A program made the translations under genes and the position numbers. Of a DNA stretch of 64,000 bases, positions 10,204 through 21,544 are shown one piece after another. Below the pieces are notes generated by a model. The model made no database searches. It was given only the letters and a program-made list of their open reading frames with translations, and was not told the DNA's origin. This stretch comes from Buchnera aphidicola (Cinara strobi) (GTDB lineage Bacteria > Pseudomonadota > Gammaproteobacteria > Enterobacterales > Enterobacteriaceae): contig NZ_LR025085.1 of assembly GCF_900560745.1 (NCBI RefSeq), forward strand, positions 376,121-440,120, read 5' to 3'. Numbering within the stretch: position 1 is the stretch's first letter; every line of letters starts with the position of its first letter.

Positions 10204-10340
10204 ATAAAAAACCTTTTATTTAATATGTATTATTAAGACTATTAAGCATATAAAAAATCTTTAATTATTAAAACATCTAATAGAAGACATGAAAAAAATC
10301 ACTATTTAATTATCATGCCTCCTACCTATCAAGGTATAAA
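10204..10340 (-). promoter_or_regulatory. Spacer between the S10 and spc operons, probable spc promoter region
   Basis: In an otherwise tightly packed ribosomal block this 137-base gap falls exactly at the S10/spc operon boundary, where E. coli has the spc promoter. The sequence contains a small TACCT/AGGTA hairpin close behind rpsQ (about 10323-10336) and several TAATAAT-like boxes, but no convincing -35/-10 pair that I would defend. The promoter function is inferred from position. Confidence 0.35.
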
Positions 10341-10598
10341 TTATTTAATTACAGATTTTTCTAAAATACTTAATAAGGTCCACGATTTAGTTTTAGAAAT
10401 CGGCTTAGATTCGCAAATTTCTACTAAATCACCAACATTACTAATATTATTTTCATCATGAACACAGAATTTTGTTCTTTTTTTTATAAATTTTCCATAA
10501 ATAGGATGTTTAACTCTACGATTAACAATAACAATAATAGATTTATTCATTTTATTGCTCTTAACATAACCGTGTAAAATATTTTTTTTTTCATTCAT
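10341..10598 (-). CDS. rpsQ: 30S ribosomal protein S17
   Basis: Primary 16S rRNA-binding protein with an OB fold. The signature [20 protein letters not shown] followed by HDENN, and the C-terminal [17 protein letters not shown], match E. coli S17. Length 85 (84 in E. coli). Its ATG overlaps the rpmC stop by four bases. Last gene of the S10 operon. Confidence 0.97.
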   Translation of the reverse strand: MNEKKNILHGYVKSNKMNKSIIVIVNRRVKHPIYGKFIKKRTKFCVHDENNISNVGDLVEICESKPISKTKSWTLLSILEKSVIK

Positions 10599-10792
10599 AA
10601 TTCATTACTTATCCGATCTATTAACAAAGTTTTAATACAAGCAATTTTTTTTCTTACCTGTCGTATTAAATGAGTCTTCTTCAATTTTCCAGACGCTAAC
10701 TGAAGTCGAATATTAAACTGTTCTTTTAATAAATTTATTAATTGATTTTTTAAATTTTCTTTATTAATACTTTTTTTTCGTATGATTCGCAT
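10595..10792 (-). CDS. rpmC: 50S ribosomal protein L29
   Basis: Small protein at the tunnel exit, part of the docking site for trigger factor and SRP. The conserved [20 protein letters not shown] and [17 protein letters not shown] helices are recognisable. 65 residues (63 in E. coli). It overlaps rpsQ by four bases and lies two bases from rplP. Confidence 0.95.
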   Translation of the reverse strand: MRIIRKKSINKENLKNQLINLLKEQFNIRLQLASGKLKKTHLIRQVRKKIACIKTLLIDRISNEL

Positions 10793-10794
10793 AA

Positions 10795-11205
10795 TTACAT
10801 CATCCTTCGAAATACAAAAGTAGTTTTAATAGGCAATTTCGAAGAAGCTAATTTAAAGGCAGATCGACACTCTTCTTCAGATATACCTTCAATTTCATAT
10901 AATATTTTTCCTGGTTGAACTAAAGCAACCCAATATTCTACATTACCTTTACCCTTTCCCATTCGCACTTCTAAAGGTTTTTGCGTAATTGGTTTATCTG
11001 GGAAAATACGAATCCACATTCTCCCTTGTCTTTTTACTGATCTAGTAATAGTTCTACGCGCAGATTCAATTTGTCTAGAAGTTAATCGACCACGGCCAAT
11101 AGCTTTTAAACCATATGCACCAAAACTAACTTTATTATCTAGTGATAAACCTCGATTCTTTCCTTTATGCATTTTACGAAATTTTGTTCGTTTTGGTTGC
11201 AACAT
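10795..11205 (-). CDS. rplP: 50S ribosomal protein L16
   Basis: Large-subunit protein beside the A-site tRNA. It has [19 protein letters not shown] at the start, [20 protein letters not shown] and [20 protein letters not shown]. Length 136, as in E. coli. The RMGKGKG arginine that is hydroxylated in E. coli is present. Confidence 0.98.
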   Translation of the reverse strand: MLQPKRTKFRKMHKGKNRGLSLDNKVSFGAYGLKAIGRGRLTSRQIESARRTITRSVKRQGRMWIRIFPDKPITQKPLEVRMGKGKGNVEYWVALVQPGKILYEIEGISEEECRSAFKLASSKLPIKTTFVFRRMM

Positions 11206-11224
11206 ATATTTAAATCTCCATTAT

Positions 11225-11929
11225 TTATCTTCTATATTTTCGAGAATTCTTTTTCACTAAACCAAAAACTTTTTTCTCACTGCTATGAGATAAAACCATC
11301 CCCCCTAAAACTTCACCCTTAAAAATCCATACCTTAATACCAATAATACCATATGTAGTATGAGCTTCCGCCGTATTATATTCAATATCTGCTCTTAAAG
11401 TATGCAAAGGAACTCTTCCTTCTCTATACCACTCTCTTCTAGCAATTTCTACTCCCCCTAAACGACCACTAACTTCTACCTTAATACCTTTTGCCCCCTG
11501 ACGCATAGCATTTTGAACAGAACGCTTCATTGCTCTTCGAAACATAATTCTTCTTTCTAACTGAGAAGCTATATTATCAGCCACTAATTTAGCATCTAAT
11601 TCTGGCTTACGAATTTCAGAAATGTTTATTTGGGCCGAAACCCCCATTAAATTAGAAATTTCTATACGCAACTTATCAACATCTTCTCCCTTTTTACCAA
11701 TGACAATACCAGGCCTGGCAGTATGTATTGTTATTCTAACGCTTTTAGATAATCTCTCAATAACTACCCTAGATATCGATGCTTTTACTAATTTTTTCAT
11801 TATAAATCGACGTACTTTAAAATCACTATCGATATAGTTAGAAAATTCTTTTTTACTAGCAAACCAAATAGAATTCCATGACTTAATAATTCCTAAGCGC
11901 ATTCCATTAGGATGTACTTTTTGACCCAT
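11225..11929 (-). CDS. rpsC: 30S ribosomal protein S3
   Basis: Forms the mRNA entry channel and helicase centre with S4 and S5. The KH domain (about residues 38-105) has the [20 protein letters not shown] loop, and the C-terminal domain has [19 protein letters not shown]. Length 234 (233 in E. coli). A strong AAGGAGG lies eight bases before the start, inside the 3' end of rplV. Confidence 0.98.
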   Translation of the reverse strand: MGQKVHPNGMRLGIIKSWNSIWFASKKEFSNYIDSDFKVRRFIMKKLVKASISRVVIERLSKSVRITIHTARPGIVIGKKGEDVDKLRIEISNLMGVSAQINISEIRKPELDAKLVADNIASQLERRIMFRRAMKRSVQNAMRQGAKGIKVEVSGRLGGVEIARREWYREGRVPLHTLRADIEYNTAEAHTTYGIIGIKVWIFKGEVLGGMVLSHSSEKKVFGLVKKNSRKYRR

Positions 11930-12278
11930 TTCGACCCTCCTTATAAATAAGTTCAGATAAAATAACAGTAATATGACTTGTACGTTTTAAAATACGATCT
12001 GCTCTACCTTTTGCTCGAGGCATCATACGTTTCATACTACTTCCACTATTCACAAAGATTTTTGAAATAATCAAACTTTGTACATCACAACCATAATTAT
12101 GCTCTGCATTTGATAATGCAGATTTCAATAACTTTTTAACTAAAATAGCAGACTTCTTATTAAGACTAGCTAGTATTTGAAATGCTGATAATACTTTTTT
12201 TCCTCGAATAAGATTGACTACTATACGTATTTTTTGAGCTGAAGAACGAATTTGATTATACTTAGCTAATATATCCAT
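11907..12278 (-). CDS. rplV: 50S ribosomal protein L22, C-terminally extended
   Basis: Its long hairpin lines the peptide exit tunnel. The end of the conserved core, [19 protein letters not shown], is present. E. coli L22 stops shortly after this point at 110 residues; here the protein runs 13 residues further ([15 protein letters not shown]) to 123, overlapping the start of rpsC by 23 bases. The extension probably arose from loss of the ancestral stop and covers the rpsC Shine-Dalgarno. Confidence 0.96.
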   Translation of the reverse strand: MDILAKYNQIRSSAQKIRIVVNLIRGKKVLSAFQILASLNKKSAILVKKLLKSALSNAEHNYGCDVQSLIISKIFVNSGSSMKRMMPRAKGRADRILKRTSHITVILSELIYKEGRNGSKSTS

Positions 12279-12297
12279 GTTATATGTCCTTATAATT

Positions 12298-12582
12298 TTA
12301 CTTAACTGGTTTTTTAATCTTTTTATCTGCAGTATGTCCTCGATAAGTTCGAGTCACAGCAAATTCTCCTAACTTATGACCAACCATTTCTTCCATAATA
12401 AATACCGGAATATGTTGACGACCATTATGAACCAATATCGTTAAACCAATCATATTAGGAAAAATAGTAGAACGTCTAGACCAAGTACGAATAGGTTTTT
12501 TTTTTTCTTCTTTTACAACTATTTTAACCTTATTTAATAAATGAACATCAATAAAAGGACCTTTTTTAATAGAGCGCGGCAT
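12298..12582 (-). CDS. rpsS: 30S ribosomal protein S19
   Basis: Small-subunit head protein near the A site. It starts [16 protein letters not shown] and carries [20 protein letters not shown] and [19 protein letters not shown]. Length 94 (92 in E. coli). Between rplB and rplV. Confidence 0.98.
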   Translation of the reverse strand: MPRSIKKGPFIDVHLLNKVKIVVKEEKKKPIRTWSRRSTIFPNMIGLTILVHNGRQHIPVFIMEEMVGHKLGEFAVTRTYRGHTADKKIKKPVK

Positions 12583-12606
12583 ATACTTCTTATCCTATAT
12601 AAATAA

Positions 12607-13428
12607 TTATTTGTTTCTATGACGTATGATAAACCTTTCAGTTCTTTTATTTTTTCTAGTTTTCTTACCTTTTGTTTTTAAACCCCAAGGACTAACTGGA
12701 TGTTTACCAAAATTTCTACCTTCACCACCACCGTGAGGATGATCTACAGGATTCATCGCAGTTCCTCTAACAGTAGGTTTAATACCACATCTTCGTTTAG
12801 CACCTGCTTTACCTAAAACTCGTAACATATGTTCTGAATTCCCAACTTCTCCTATTGTTGCTCGACACTGTATATGAATTTTTCTTAACTCTCCCGAACG
12901 TAATCGTACAATTACATAATTCTTTTCTTTAGAAATCAATTGAGCATAATTTCCAGCTGATCTTGAAATTTGACCACCTTTTCCTGGTCTCATTTCAATA
13001 TTATGAATTATAGTTCCAATAGGAATATTTTTTAATAATAAAGAATTACCTAATTTAATTGGAACAATATTTCCTGATTCTATAATATCACCAATTTGAA
13101 TTCCCTTAGGCTCTAATATATAACTTCTACTTCCATCACGATATAATATTAATACAATATTTGATGAACGATTAGGATCATATTCAATTCGTTTAACGAC
13201 TGCTTTAATATCATCTTTCTGTCTCTTAAAATCAATACAACGATATAATCTTTTATGCCCTCCACCTATATGACGAGTTGTAATTCGACCAAAATTATTA
13301 CGCCCTCCAGTTTTTACTTTTTTTTGTAATAATGGCATATAAGGTCGGCCTTTATATAAATGCGGATGAACAACTTTTATTACATGACGTCTACCCGGAG
13401 ATGTTGGTTTACACCGTATAATTGCCAC
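12607..13428 (-). CDS. rplB: 50S ribosomal protein L2
   Basis: One of the most conserved large-subunit proteins, required for peptidyl-transferase activity and subunit joining. The family hallmark [20 protein letters not shown] near residue 225 includes the essential His of the HPHGGG loop. Length 273, as in E. coli. Confidence 0.98.
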   Translation of the reverse strand: MAIIRCKPTSPGRRHVIKVVHPHLYKGRPYMPLLQKKVKTGGRNNFGRITTRHIGGGHKRLYRCIDFKRQKDDIKAVVKRIEYDPNRSSNIVLILYRDGSRSYILEPKGIQIGDIIESGNIVPIKLGNSLLLKNIPIGTIIHNIEMRPGKGGQISRSAGNYAQLISKEKNYVIVRLRSGELRKIHIQCRATIGEVGNSEHMLRVLGKAGAKRRCGIKPTVRGTAMNPVDHPHGGGEGRNFGKHPVSPWGLKTKGKKTRKNKRTERFIIRHRNK

Positions 13429-13453
13429 ATCAACTCCTTATTATTCTTTTTTA

Positions 13454-13759
13454 TTATCTATCCGAAGAACCTAAAAACTCTAGATTTTGATCAGACTGTA
13501 AAATAACATATGCTTTTTTCCAATCACTACGCTGGAATATTTTGTTTTTTTGACGTTTTTTTTTACCTTTTACTATCAAAGTATTAATTTTATACACTTG
13601 AACTTGAAAAATTTTTTCAATAGCTAATTTAATTTCACTCTTTTTAGCATCTTTTAATACTTTTACTACAACAGTATTATTTTTTTTCATATGACTTGAT
13701 GTTTTTTCAGAAACATATGGCGATAATAGTATTTTTAATAATCTCTCTTTCAGAATCAT
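13454..13759 (-). CDS. rplW: 50S ribosomal protein L23
   Basis: Tunnel-exit protein that docks trigger factor and [23 protein letters not shown] (13-32) and [20 protein letters not shown] match the family. The trigger-factor-binding acidic residue region is hard to place by eye. 101 residues (100 in E. coli). It overlaps the rplD stop by four bases. Confidence 0.96.
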   Translation of the reverse strand: MILKERLLKILLSPYVSEKTSSHMKKNNTVVVKVLKDAKKSEIKLAIEKIFQVQVYKINTLIVKGKKKRQKNKIFQRSDWKKAYVILQSDQNLEFLGSSDR

Positions 13760-14361
13760 TGAAACATCACCTCAATTTTCTTGATTGCCGGGATAGTAAT
13801 TAAAATATGATTATATGATATTAAACTAACCGGATTAATAGAATCAACACTTAAAACACTAATCTTATACAGATTTCTTGAGGCATAGAATAAATAATCA
13901 TGTATAACATCAACAACAATTAAAACATTTTTTAAATTTATTAAATTTAACTTTTCTAATAATATTTTTGTTTTTGGCTTAGAAATTGAAAAATCTTTAA
14001 AAAAAAATAAACGATTTTGTCGCATTAATTCAGAAAAAATACTTCGCATTGCTCCTCGATACATTTTTTTATTAATTTTAGGACAATAATTTTTCGGCTT
14101 AGCTGCAAAAGTAACTCCTCCAGATCTCCAAATAGGACTTCGTAAAGAACCAGCACGAGCTCTACCTGTCCCTTTTTGTCTCCATGGTTTTTTTCCAGAA
14201 CCAGATACTTCAGATCTACTTTTTTGAGCTTTACTGCCTTGTCTTTTACGAGCTAAATAAGAAACTACCGCCTGATGTACTAGAGCTTCATTAAAATCTG
14301 AACTAAATAATGATTTAGAAGAAAAATATGTTTTTTCTGAATCCTGTAACGTTAATTCCAT
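13756..14361 (-). CDS. rplD: 50S ribosomal protein L4
   Basis: Tunnel-lining protein and, in E. coli, repressor of the S10 operon. The extended loop is intact: [20 protein letters not shown] followed by [16 protein letters not shown]. 201 residues, as in E. coli. It precedes rplW with an ATGA overlap. Confidence 0.97.
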   Translation of the reverse strand: MELTLQDSEKTYFSSKSLFSSDFNEALVHQAVVSYLARKRQGSKAQKSRSEVSGSGKKPWRQKGTGRARAGSLRSPIWRSGGVTFAAKPKNYCPKINKKMYRGAMRSIFSELMRQNRLFFFKDFSISKPKTKILLEKLNLINLKNVLIVVDVIHDYLFYASRNLYKISVLSVDSINPVSLISYNHILITIPAIKKIEVMFQ

Positions 14362-14375
14362 TTTTATTTCTACCT

Positions 14376-15008
14376 TTATTTTAATTTAACAGCAGGTTTT
14401 AATAATATATAATTACCTATACAACCAGGAACAGACCCCTTAATTAAAACAATCTTTTTTATCTCATCTACTTTAATAATACTCAAGTTTTGCACAGTAA
14501 CACGAACAAAACCCAAGTGACCCGACATTTTTTTTCCTTTAAAAACATGACCTGGAGTTTGATTTTGCCCTATAGAACCAGGAGCACGATGAGATAAAGA
14601 ATTTCCATGCGTAGCATCTTGCATACTGAAATTCCAGCGCTTAACTGTACCTGAAAATCCTTTTCCCTTAGAAATCCCGGTTATATCTACCTTTTTAATA
14701 TTTCGAAATAATTTTATAGTTATTTTTTGACCCACTTTAAATTGAGATAAATTTTCATATTTAAATTCCCATAAACCTCTTCCAACTGGAGTATTAGATT
14801 TCAAAAAATGACCTTTTTCTGATCTCAGTGCTCTATTTTTTTTTTTAATTCCAGTAGTTACTTGAATAGCATTATATCGATCAATTGCCAATGATTTAAC
14901 TTGTACAATCGTATTATCTTCAACCTGAATAACAGTAACTGGAATAGATATACTATTATCGGAAAAAATACTTGTCATTCCTAATTTCTTACCAACTAAA
15001 CCTATCAT
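14376..15008 (-). CDS. rplC: 50S ribosomal protein L3
   Basis: Assembly-initiator protein whose extended loop approaches the peptidyl-transferase centre. It starts [15 protein letters not shown] and has [20 protein letters not shown] with the GQ glutamine that PrmB methylates in E. coli. 210 residues (209 in E. coli). Confidence 0.98.
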   Translation of the reverse strand: MIGLVGKKLGMTSIFSDNSISIPVTVIQVEDNTIVQVKSLAIDRYNAIQVTTGIKKKNRALRSEKGHFLKSNTPVGRGLWEFKYENLSQFKVGQKITIKLFRNIKKVDITGISKGKGFSGTVKRWNFSMQDATHGNSLSHRAPGSIGQNQTPGHVFKGKKMSGHLGFVRVTVQNLSIIKVDEIKKIVLIKGSVPGCIGNYILLKPAVKLK

Positions 15009-15060
15009 GAAATATTTTACCTTTATAAGTTAACAACTAGCTCAATATTATATACCTAAT

Positions 15061-15606
<546 letters not shown>

Positions 15607-16791
15607 TTATGCAATCACTTTTGTAACTACTCCGGCTCCTACAGTACGACCTCCTTCTCGAATTGCAAATCGTAAACCTTCAGCCATAGCTATAGGATGA
15701 ATTAATGTAACAACCATTTTTATGTTATCACCAGGCATTACCATTTCAATATTTTCAGGTAATTCAATAGATCCGGTTACATCAGTAGTTCGAAAATAAA
15801 ATTGAGGACGATAACCTTTAAAAAATGGAGTATGTCGACCTCCTTCCTCCTTAGATAAAACATAAACTTCTGATTCAAACTTTAAATGAGGATGAATAGT
15901 TCCAGGTTTTGCAAGAACCTGCCCCCTCTCAATATCATCGCGTTTTGTACCTCTTAATAAAATTCCAACATTTTCTCCAGCTCTACCTTCATCTAATAAT
16001 TTTCGAAACATCTCAACGCCAGTACAAATAGTTTTAGTAGTATTTTTAATACCAACTATCTCTACCTCTTCTCCAACTTTTAATACACCACGTTCAATAC
16101 GACCTGTTACTACTGTCCCTCTACCAGAAATAGAAAAAACATCTTCAATGGGCAATAAAAACGGTTCATCAATTGCTCTTACAGGAATTGGAATATAATT
16201 ATCTAAATAATTAGATAATTCAATAATTTTATCTTCCCAAATTTTTTCTCCTTCTAATGCTTTTAAAGCAGATCCTCTCACAATTGGAATATCATCACCA
16301 GGGAAATCATACTGAGTTAATAAATCACGAACTTCCATTTCCACTAATTCTAACAATTCATCATCATCCACCATATCACATTTATTTAAAAAAACGACAA
16401 TATTAGGAACACCAACCTGTCTCCCTAAAAGGATATGTTCTCTAGTTTGAGGCATCGGTCCATCAGTAGCAGCAACTACTAAAATTGCTCCATCCATTTG
16501 AGCAGCTCCAGTAATCATATTTTTTATATAATCAGCATGTCCGGGGCAATCAACGTGCGCATAATGACGCAATGTTGTATCATATTCCACATGAGAGGTA
16601 TTAATAGTAATACCTCGAGCTTTTTCTTCTGGAGCATTATCAATTTGCTCAAATGCACAAGCAGTTCCCCCAAAACGTTTTGATAAAACGGTAGTTATTG
16701 CTGCTGTCAGGGTAGTTTTACCGTGATCTACATGACCAATAGTACCAACATTAATATGTGGCTTGGATCTATTAAATTTTTCTTTTGACAT
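15607..16791 (-). CDS. tufA: Elongation factor Tu
   Basis: GTPase that delivers aminoacyl-tRNA to the ribosome. All G motifs are visible: GHVDHGKT (19-26), DCPGHADY (about 81-88), NKCD (about 136-139) and SALKAL (174-179). 394 residues and nearly identical to E. coli EF-Tu. It is 73 bases downstream of fusA, in the str operon. Codon choice is richer in G/C than most neighbours, as expected for a highly expressed gene under strong constraint. Confidence 0.99.
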   Translation of the reverse strand: MSKEKFNRSKPHINVGTIGHVDHGKTTLTAAITTVLSKRFGGTACAFEQIDNAPEEKARGITINTSHVEYDTTLRHYAHVDCPGHADYIKNMITGAAQMDGAILVVAATDGPMPQTREHILLGRQVGVPNIVVFLNKCDMVDDDELLELVEMEVRDLLTQYDFPGDDIPIVRGSALKALEGEKIWEDKIIELSNYLDNYIPIPVRAIDEPFLLPIEDVFSISGRGTVVTGRIERGVLKVGEEVEIVGIKNTTKTICTGVEMFRKLLDEGRAGENVGILLRGTKRDDIERGQVLAKPGTIHPHLKFESEVYVLSKEEGGRHTPFFKGYRPQFYFRTTDVTGSIELPENIEMVMPGDNIKMVVTLIHPIAMAEGLRFAIREGGRTVGAGVVTKVIA

Positions 16792-16864
16792 AAAAAATTC
16801 CTTTATTTTTATTGTTTGATATAAACTGTATTATAAAAAATATTATATTTTTAATAAATTTAAA

Positions 16865-18970
16865 TTATCGATTAGAGATAATAGTATCACAAATTATACC
16901 TGGTGCTTCAGTATACTTCATAAATTCCATGGAATAAGATGCTCTACCTTGTGTTTGAGAACGTAAATCTGTAGCATACCCAAACATTTCAGATAACGGA
17001 ACATGAGCTTTTATATTCTTTCCGCCCAGCATATCATCAATCATTCCGTCAATAATACCTCGACGTCGATTAATATCACCAATTACATCACCCATATATT
17101 CTTCAGGAGTTTCTATTTCTACTTTCATAATCGGTTCTAATAAAACTGGTTTAGCTTGTTTAAACGCAGCTTTAAATGCATAAGAAGCAGCTAACTTAAA
17201 AGCTAATTCCGAAGAATCAACATCATGATAAGAACCATCATGTAAACGCACACCAATATCTACTACAGGGTATCCGGCTAAAGGACCAGATTTTAATTGT
17301 TCTTGAATACCTTTATTAATAGCAGAAATATATTCTCCAGGAATTACTCCACCTTTAATATCATTTACAAATGAATAACCTATATCACTTCTCTCTAAGG
17401 GAAAAATATCTATAACAACATGTCCATATTGACCTCTCCCCCCTGATTGTTTAATATGCTTTCCTTCAATATTTAAAGCTTTATTTAAAATAGTTTCACG
17501 ATATGAAACTTGAGGCTTTCCTATATTTGCATCTACTTTAAATTCACGTTTCATGCGATCAATAATAATCTCTAAATGTAATTCCCCCATTCCTGCAATA
17601 ATAGTTTGATTGGACTCATGATCAGTCCATACTCGAAAAGATGGATCTTCCTTTGCTAATCGATTTAAAGCTAATCCCATTTTTTCTTGATCCGCTTTAG
17701 TTTTTGGCTCTACAGCAATAGAGATGACCGGTTCAGGGAAATCCATTTTCTCTAAAATAATAGGATTATTTATATCACATAACGTATCCCCCGTAGTTAC
17801 ATTTTTTAAACCAATAGCCGCAGCAATATCTCCAGAACGTACTTCTTTAATTTCTTCACGTTTATTGGCGTGCATTTGTACAATTCGGCCAAATCGTTCT
17901 GTATGAGATTTTGTTGAATTTAAAACTATATCACCTGAACGAACAACTCCAGAATAAACGCGAAAAAAAGTTAAATTTCCTACAAAAGAATCTGATGCGA
18001 TTTTAAATGCAAGAGCAGAAAAAGATTCTTGATCATTAAATGGTTTACATAAAGAAACAGGAAGTTTTTCTTTCATAAGTTTTTTTTTTTCACTAATATC
18101 TTTAGGAGAAGGTAAATATTCAATAATAGCATCTAATAGAGCTTGAACTCCTTTATTTTTAAAAGCAGATCCACAAGTTACTAAAGTTACTTCATTGTTT
18201 AAAACTCTTACTCTTAATCCTTCTTTAATTGCTTTTTCCTCAAGAATTTCATTTTTTAAATATTTCTCCATTAATTCATCATTCGCTTCAGCGGCAGTTT
18301 CAATTAAATACATATGCCACTTTTTTGAAATAGATAATAACTCCTGAGGAATATCATAATATTGAAATGTAACTCCTTGATCATTTTCAGACCATTGAAT
18401 AGCTTTCATTTTTATTAAATCAATAACTCCCTTAAAATTTTCTTCAGAACCAATTGATAACTGAATAGGAACAGCAATCGTATGTAAACGTGTATGAATC
18501 TGATTAACAACTTTTAAAAAATCAGCCCCCATGCGATCCATTTTATTAATAAAAGCAATTCGAGGAACTTTATACTTATTTGCTTGTCTCCAAACAGTTT
18601 CAGACTGCGGCTGTACTCCACCTACAGCACAATAAACCATAACAACCCCATCGAGTATCCGCATAGATCGTTCAACTTCTATTGTAAAATCAACATGACC
18701 TGGGGTATCAATAATATTAATTCTATGCGGTAAAAATTGTTGAGCCATTCCAGACCAAAAGGTTGTAGTAGCTGCAGAAGTAATTGTAATACCTCTCTCT
18801 TGTTCTTGAACCATCCAGTCCATAGTAGCAGCGCCATCATGAACTTCTCCAATTTTATGATTAACACCAGTATAAAATAAAATACGTTCTGTTGTAGTGG
18901 TTTTACCTGCATCAATATGTGCACTAATACCAATATTTCGATATTGAGTAACCGGAGTTATACGTACCAT
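16865..18970 (-). CDS. fusA: Elongation factor G
   Basis: GTPase that drives translocation and, with RRF, ribosome recycling. It has [19 protein letters not shown] (17-35), switch region [23 protein letters not shown] and NKMDRMGAD, then domains II-V ending with the family's [16 protein letters not shown]. 701 residues (704 in E. coli). Between rpsG and tufA. Confidence 0.99.
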   Translation of the reverse strand: MVRITPVTQYRNIGISAHIDAGKTTTTERILFYTGVNHKIGEVHDGAATMDWMVQEQERGITITSAATTTFWSGMAQQFLPHRINIIDTPGHVDFTIEVERSMRILDGVVMVYCAVGGVQPQSETVWRQANKYKVPRIAFINKMDRMGADFLKVVNQIHTRLHTIAVPIQLSIGSEENFKGVIDLIKMKAIQWSENDQGVTFQYYDIPQELLSISKKWHMYLIETAAEANDELMEKYLKNEILEEKAIKEGLRVRVLNNEVTLVTCGSAFKNKGVQALLDAIIEYLPSPKDISEKKKLMKEKLPVSLCKPFNDQESFSALAFKIASDSFVGNLTFFRVYSGVVRSGDIVLNSTKSHTERFGRIVQMHANKREEIKEVRSGDIAAAIGLKNVTTGDTLCDINNPIILEKMDFPEPVISIAVEPKTKADQEKMGLALNRLAKEDPSFRVWTDHESNQTIIAGMGELHLEIIIDRMKREFKVDANIGKPQVSYRETILNKALNIEGKHIKQSGGRGQYGHVVIDIFPLERSDIGYSFVNDIKGGVIPGEYISAINKGIQEQLKSGPLAGYPVVDIGVRLHDGSYHDVDSSELAFKLAASYAFKAAFKQAKPVLLEPIMKVEIETPEEYMGDVIGDINRRRGIIDGMIDDMLGGKNIKAHVPLSEMFGYATDLRSQTQGRASYSMEFMKYTEAPGIICDTIISNR

Positions 18971-19053
18971 AACTGTCCTCTTATTAACATCTTTTTAATA
19001 AAAATTAAATATATTTTTAAAAAAAACAATGAGAGCTAATTTTATCTTAAATA

Positions 19054-19524
19054 CTACCAACGATAATGCGCAAATGCTTTATTTGCATCAGCCATTTTAT
19101 GTACTTCTTCACGTTTACGTACAGCAGCACCTTTGTTATCCATTGCATCTAATAGTTCATTAGTTAAACGAATAGACATTGATTTATCAGTTCGATTACG
19201 AGCAGCTTCTACTATCCATCTCATTGCTAAAGCATTCCGTCTTATTGGACGAACTTCTACAGGGACTTGATATGTAGAACCCCCTACTCTTCGTGATTTT
19301 ACTTCTACTGCAGGTTTAACATTATCTAATGCCAAAGAAAAAATATCTAATTCATTTTTTCGTATTTTTTCAGATAAAGATGATAATGCTGAATAAACAA
19401 TATTTTCTGCAATAGATTTTTTTCCATCTACCATTAATATATTAATAAATTTTGCTAGTAACTCTGAAGAAAACTTTGGATCTGGCAAAATTTTACGCTG
19501 TCCTACTATACGACGACGAGGCAT
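19054..19524 (-). CDS. rpsG: 30S ribosomal protein S7
   Basis: Assembly initiator of the small-subunit head. It starts [18 protein letters not shown] and has [20 protein letters not shown] and the C-terminal [12 protein letters not shown]. 156 residues, matching the short S7 form. It follows rpsL by only 21 bases; the E. coli gap is about 100 and holds an S7 repressor site (see findings). Confidence 0.98.
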   Translation of the reverse strand: MPRRRIVGQRKILPDPKFSSELLAKFINILMVDGKKSIAENIVYSALSSLSEKIRKNELDIFSLALDNVKPAVEVKSRRVGGSTYQVPVEVRPIRRNALAMRWIVEAARNRTDKSMSIRLTNELLDAMDNKGAAVRKREEVHKMADANKAFAHYRW

Positions 19525-19545
19525 AATTAAATTCCTTTAGAATAT

Positions 19546-19920
19546 TTATACTTTTATTTTTTTAACACCATATTTTGATCGACCATTTTTTCTATCTTTA
19601 ACTCCCGAACAATCTAATGAACCACGAACAACATGATATCTAACACCCGGTAAATCCTTAACTCGTCCTCCTCGAATCAAAATAACAGAATGTTCTTGTA
19701 AATTATGACCCTCTCCTCCAATATAAGCTGTAACTTCATAACCATTAGTAAGTCGAACTCTACATACTTTTCTTAACGCAGAGTTAGGTTTTTTAGGCGT
19801 AGTGGTATACACTCGAGTACAGACACCTCTTTTTTGAGGGCACATAGATAAAGCAGGAACATTGCTTTTAACTATTTTTCGTTTTCTAGAAAAACGTACT
19901 AGTTGATTAATTGTCGACAT
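19546..19920 (-). CDS. rpsL: 30S ribosomal protein S12
   Basis: Decoding-centre protein. It has the [20 protein letters not shown] region (Lys43 equivalent, target of streptomycin resistance mutations, is the wild-type Lys) and [19 protein letters not shown]. 124 residues, same as E. coli. First ribosomal gene of the str operon, following the tus genes as in E. coli. Confidence 0.98.
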   Translation of the reverse strand: MSTINQLVRFSRKRKIVKSNVPALSMCPQKRGVCTRVYTTTPKKPNSALRKVCRVRLTNGYEVTAYIGGEGHNLQEHSVILIRGGRVKDLPGVRYHVVRGSLDCSGVKDRKNGRSKYGVKKIKV

Positions 19921-19938
19921 ATAAACTCCAAATACTAC

Positions 19939-19950
19939 ATTAACGTTAAT
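19939..19950. repeat. 12-bp palindrome upstream of rpsL
   Basis: ATTAACGTTAAT is a perfect palindrome 19 bases before the rpsL start, and one of few CG-containing words in the spacers. It could be a small operator or chance; nothing else supports a function. Confidence 0.3.
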
Positions 19951-20019
19951 AATATCAAAAAAATATTACAGAAAAAAAATAATTTAATACGAATATTTAA
20001 TATCTATTAATCTTTAAAA

Positions 20020-20310
20020 TCACCATGTTATACTTTTATTATGACCAAGCGTTAAAAAAACAAAACATTGATAACTGATAACTAACAAATTATTTTCTAA
20101 AGCACGAGTTAATAAACCTCTAGCTATTAAGTCATGTTTTAAAAAATAAACTAAATTAAAATTTTTATATATATTTTTAAAAAATAAATCATTTGCTATA
20201 CTTAATATAACTCCATCTTGAATACAAATTAAATCATCAAAAATAGAACTTAAAGAAAATAAAGACAATTGAGATATTTTATACGGTGAATTCAATAAGA
20301 TATGTAGCAT
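20020..20310 (-). CDS. tusB: tRNA 2-thiouridine synthesis protein TusB
   Basis: Part of the TusBCD complex that relays persulfide sulfur from TusA to TusE for 2-thiolation of U34 in Lys, Glu and Gln tRNAs. The start MLHILLNSPYKISQLSLF, the middle QDGVILSI and the LIARGL motif align with E. coli TusB (95 residues; 96 here). It is 12 bases after tusC and precedes rpsL, the E. coli order. Confidence 0.93.
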   Translation of the reverse strand: MLHILLNSPYKISQLSLFSLSSIFDDLICIQDGVILSIANDLFFKNIYKNFNLVYFLKHDLIARGLLTRALENNLLVISYQCFVFLTLGHNKSITW

Positions 20311-20322
20311 AACTTTAATATT

Positions 20323-20682
20323 TTACCATTTCAAAATAAAATTATATTTCTTTATTTGTTCTAAAAAACAGTGAGAATTTAAAAATTTTACCGGTACAAT
20401 AAAATTATCATCCTCCTTTAATCCACGCTGATAAGCTGATCGTTGACAAAAAAAAAAACCTTTAATTTCATATAATAAAAAAATTTTAAAACTCAAGGAA
20501 TGATGATGTGAATGAATTAAATTAGGATTTTGATATAACATTAATTGTAAAACACCATCATCAATAAAAAAAAATGAAATTTTTTTTGTAACTAGCGAAA
20601 ACGATAAAGCAACATCTAATCCTTCTCTACCTATACTACTCCCATGTGGGGAGCTTGAAAAAATAAAAGCAGTTGATTTCAT
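20323..20682 (-). CDS. tusC: tRNA 2-thiouridine synthesis protein TusC
   Basis: Second subunit of the TusBCD hexamer. FIFSSSPHGSSIGREGLDVA (7-26) and the FFIDDGVLQLM stretch match E. coli TusC, with identical length (119). It lacks a catalytic Cys of its own, as in the family. The substrate-tRNA pathway also needs IscS, which is present in this window at 57.7 kb. Confidence 0.94.
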   Translation of the reverse strand: MKSTAFIFSSSPHGSSIGREGLDVALSFSLVTKKISFFFIDDGVLQLMLYQNPNLIHSHHHSLSFKIFLLYEIKGFFFCQRSAYQRGLKEDDNFIVPVKFLNSHCFLEQIKKYNFILKW

Positions 20683-20705
20683 AAAATTAAATTTAAAAAA
20701 TTAAG

Positions 20706-21092
20706 TTAAAATTGTATAATACGATCATAATTATTTATTGAATATGCTAATTCAGATAAACTCATCCACTGAAAATATGAGGAAAAACATCCTTTGAAAT
20801 AACCAAATTGTATAGCTATCTTATCAGATACTATTCCCCTTCTGTAAGAAGAGCTAGGACAAACGCACAATTGTAAATCATATTTTTTTTTTAATTTTCC
20901 CCATTCTAATAAAATATTCCATTCACTTTCTGGGGGGGATAACATGCTACTAGCATTATATACACCTGATGAATAAAAAAAAATTTTTTTCACAGAATGA
21001 TTCATTAAAAAAACAGACTTAACAAATAGAAGAGCTGATATAGCATTTTGAGATCCATACGGGGGTCCTGTTACAAAAATTAAATATTTCAT
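20706..21092 (-). CDS. tusD: Sulfurtransferase TusD
   Basis: Catalytic subunit of TusBCD that carries the persulfide on a conserved Cys. The start FVTGPPYGSQNAISALLFVK and the C-V-C-P-S-S-S-Y-R-R-G segment align with E. coli TusD, whose active Cys78 falls at the second Cys of this segment. I begin at the ATG at 21092 (MKYLIFVTGPPYG, 128 residues, E. coli length) with AGGG nearby; an in-frame extension of 12 residues upstream has no counterpart. First gene of tusDCB-rpsL. Confidence 0.93.
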   Translation of the reverse strand: MKYLIFVTGPPYGSQNAISALLFVKSVFLMNHSVKKIFFYSSGVYNASSMLSPPESEWNILLEWGKLKKKYDLQLCVCPSSSYRRGIVSDKIAIQFGYFKGCFSSYFQWMSLSELAYSINNYDRIIQF

Positions 21093-21544
21093 ATATAACC
21101 CTACCACCATACCTATTTTAAATATCATTTAAATAAAAATAATATATCTATTAAATTAATGAAATTACTCAAAAAAAATATTAAACTATAATATAATTAA
21201 GAATTATTTAGATAAAATAATTTAAAATATTAAAAATTGATAAATATTATCTATTTGACTATTCAATAAAACTAAATTTTTATTGCAAAATCTATTATAA
21301 TATTATATACATAGTTTATACTACAAACTTATTTTTAATAAATAGTAGTACTATACTACATATAAATAAAATTTATTATTTTAAACTATTATTTTATTAA
21401 TATTAATTTCTTAAAAATAAAAATTATTTTTAATTTGATTTTTTTATTTAATATTTATTTAGATAAAAATCTATGTAAATAGCATATAAAATATATTTAT
21501 ATAATATATAAATATATACCAAAAATATTTAATATTTCAAAGTA
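21093..21544. other. Gene-free A/T-rich spacer between tusD and trpS
   Basis: About 450 bases almost entirely of A and T, with no frame of interest on either strand. In E. coli yheO, fkpA and other genes lie upstream of tusD, so this is eroded sequence. It contains an inverted repeat at 21491-21517 (12-base arms ATATATTTATAT and its complement, 3-base centre), close to the 3' end of trpS and possibly acting as its transcript end. Confidence 0.7.

Noticed and set aside
18679..18933. 84-codon frame inside fusA on the same strand, other frame
   Set aside because: It is a shadow of the highly conserved EF-G G domain, with no ribosome site and low-complexity Leu/Gln content.
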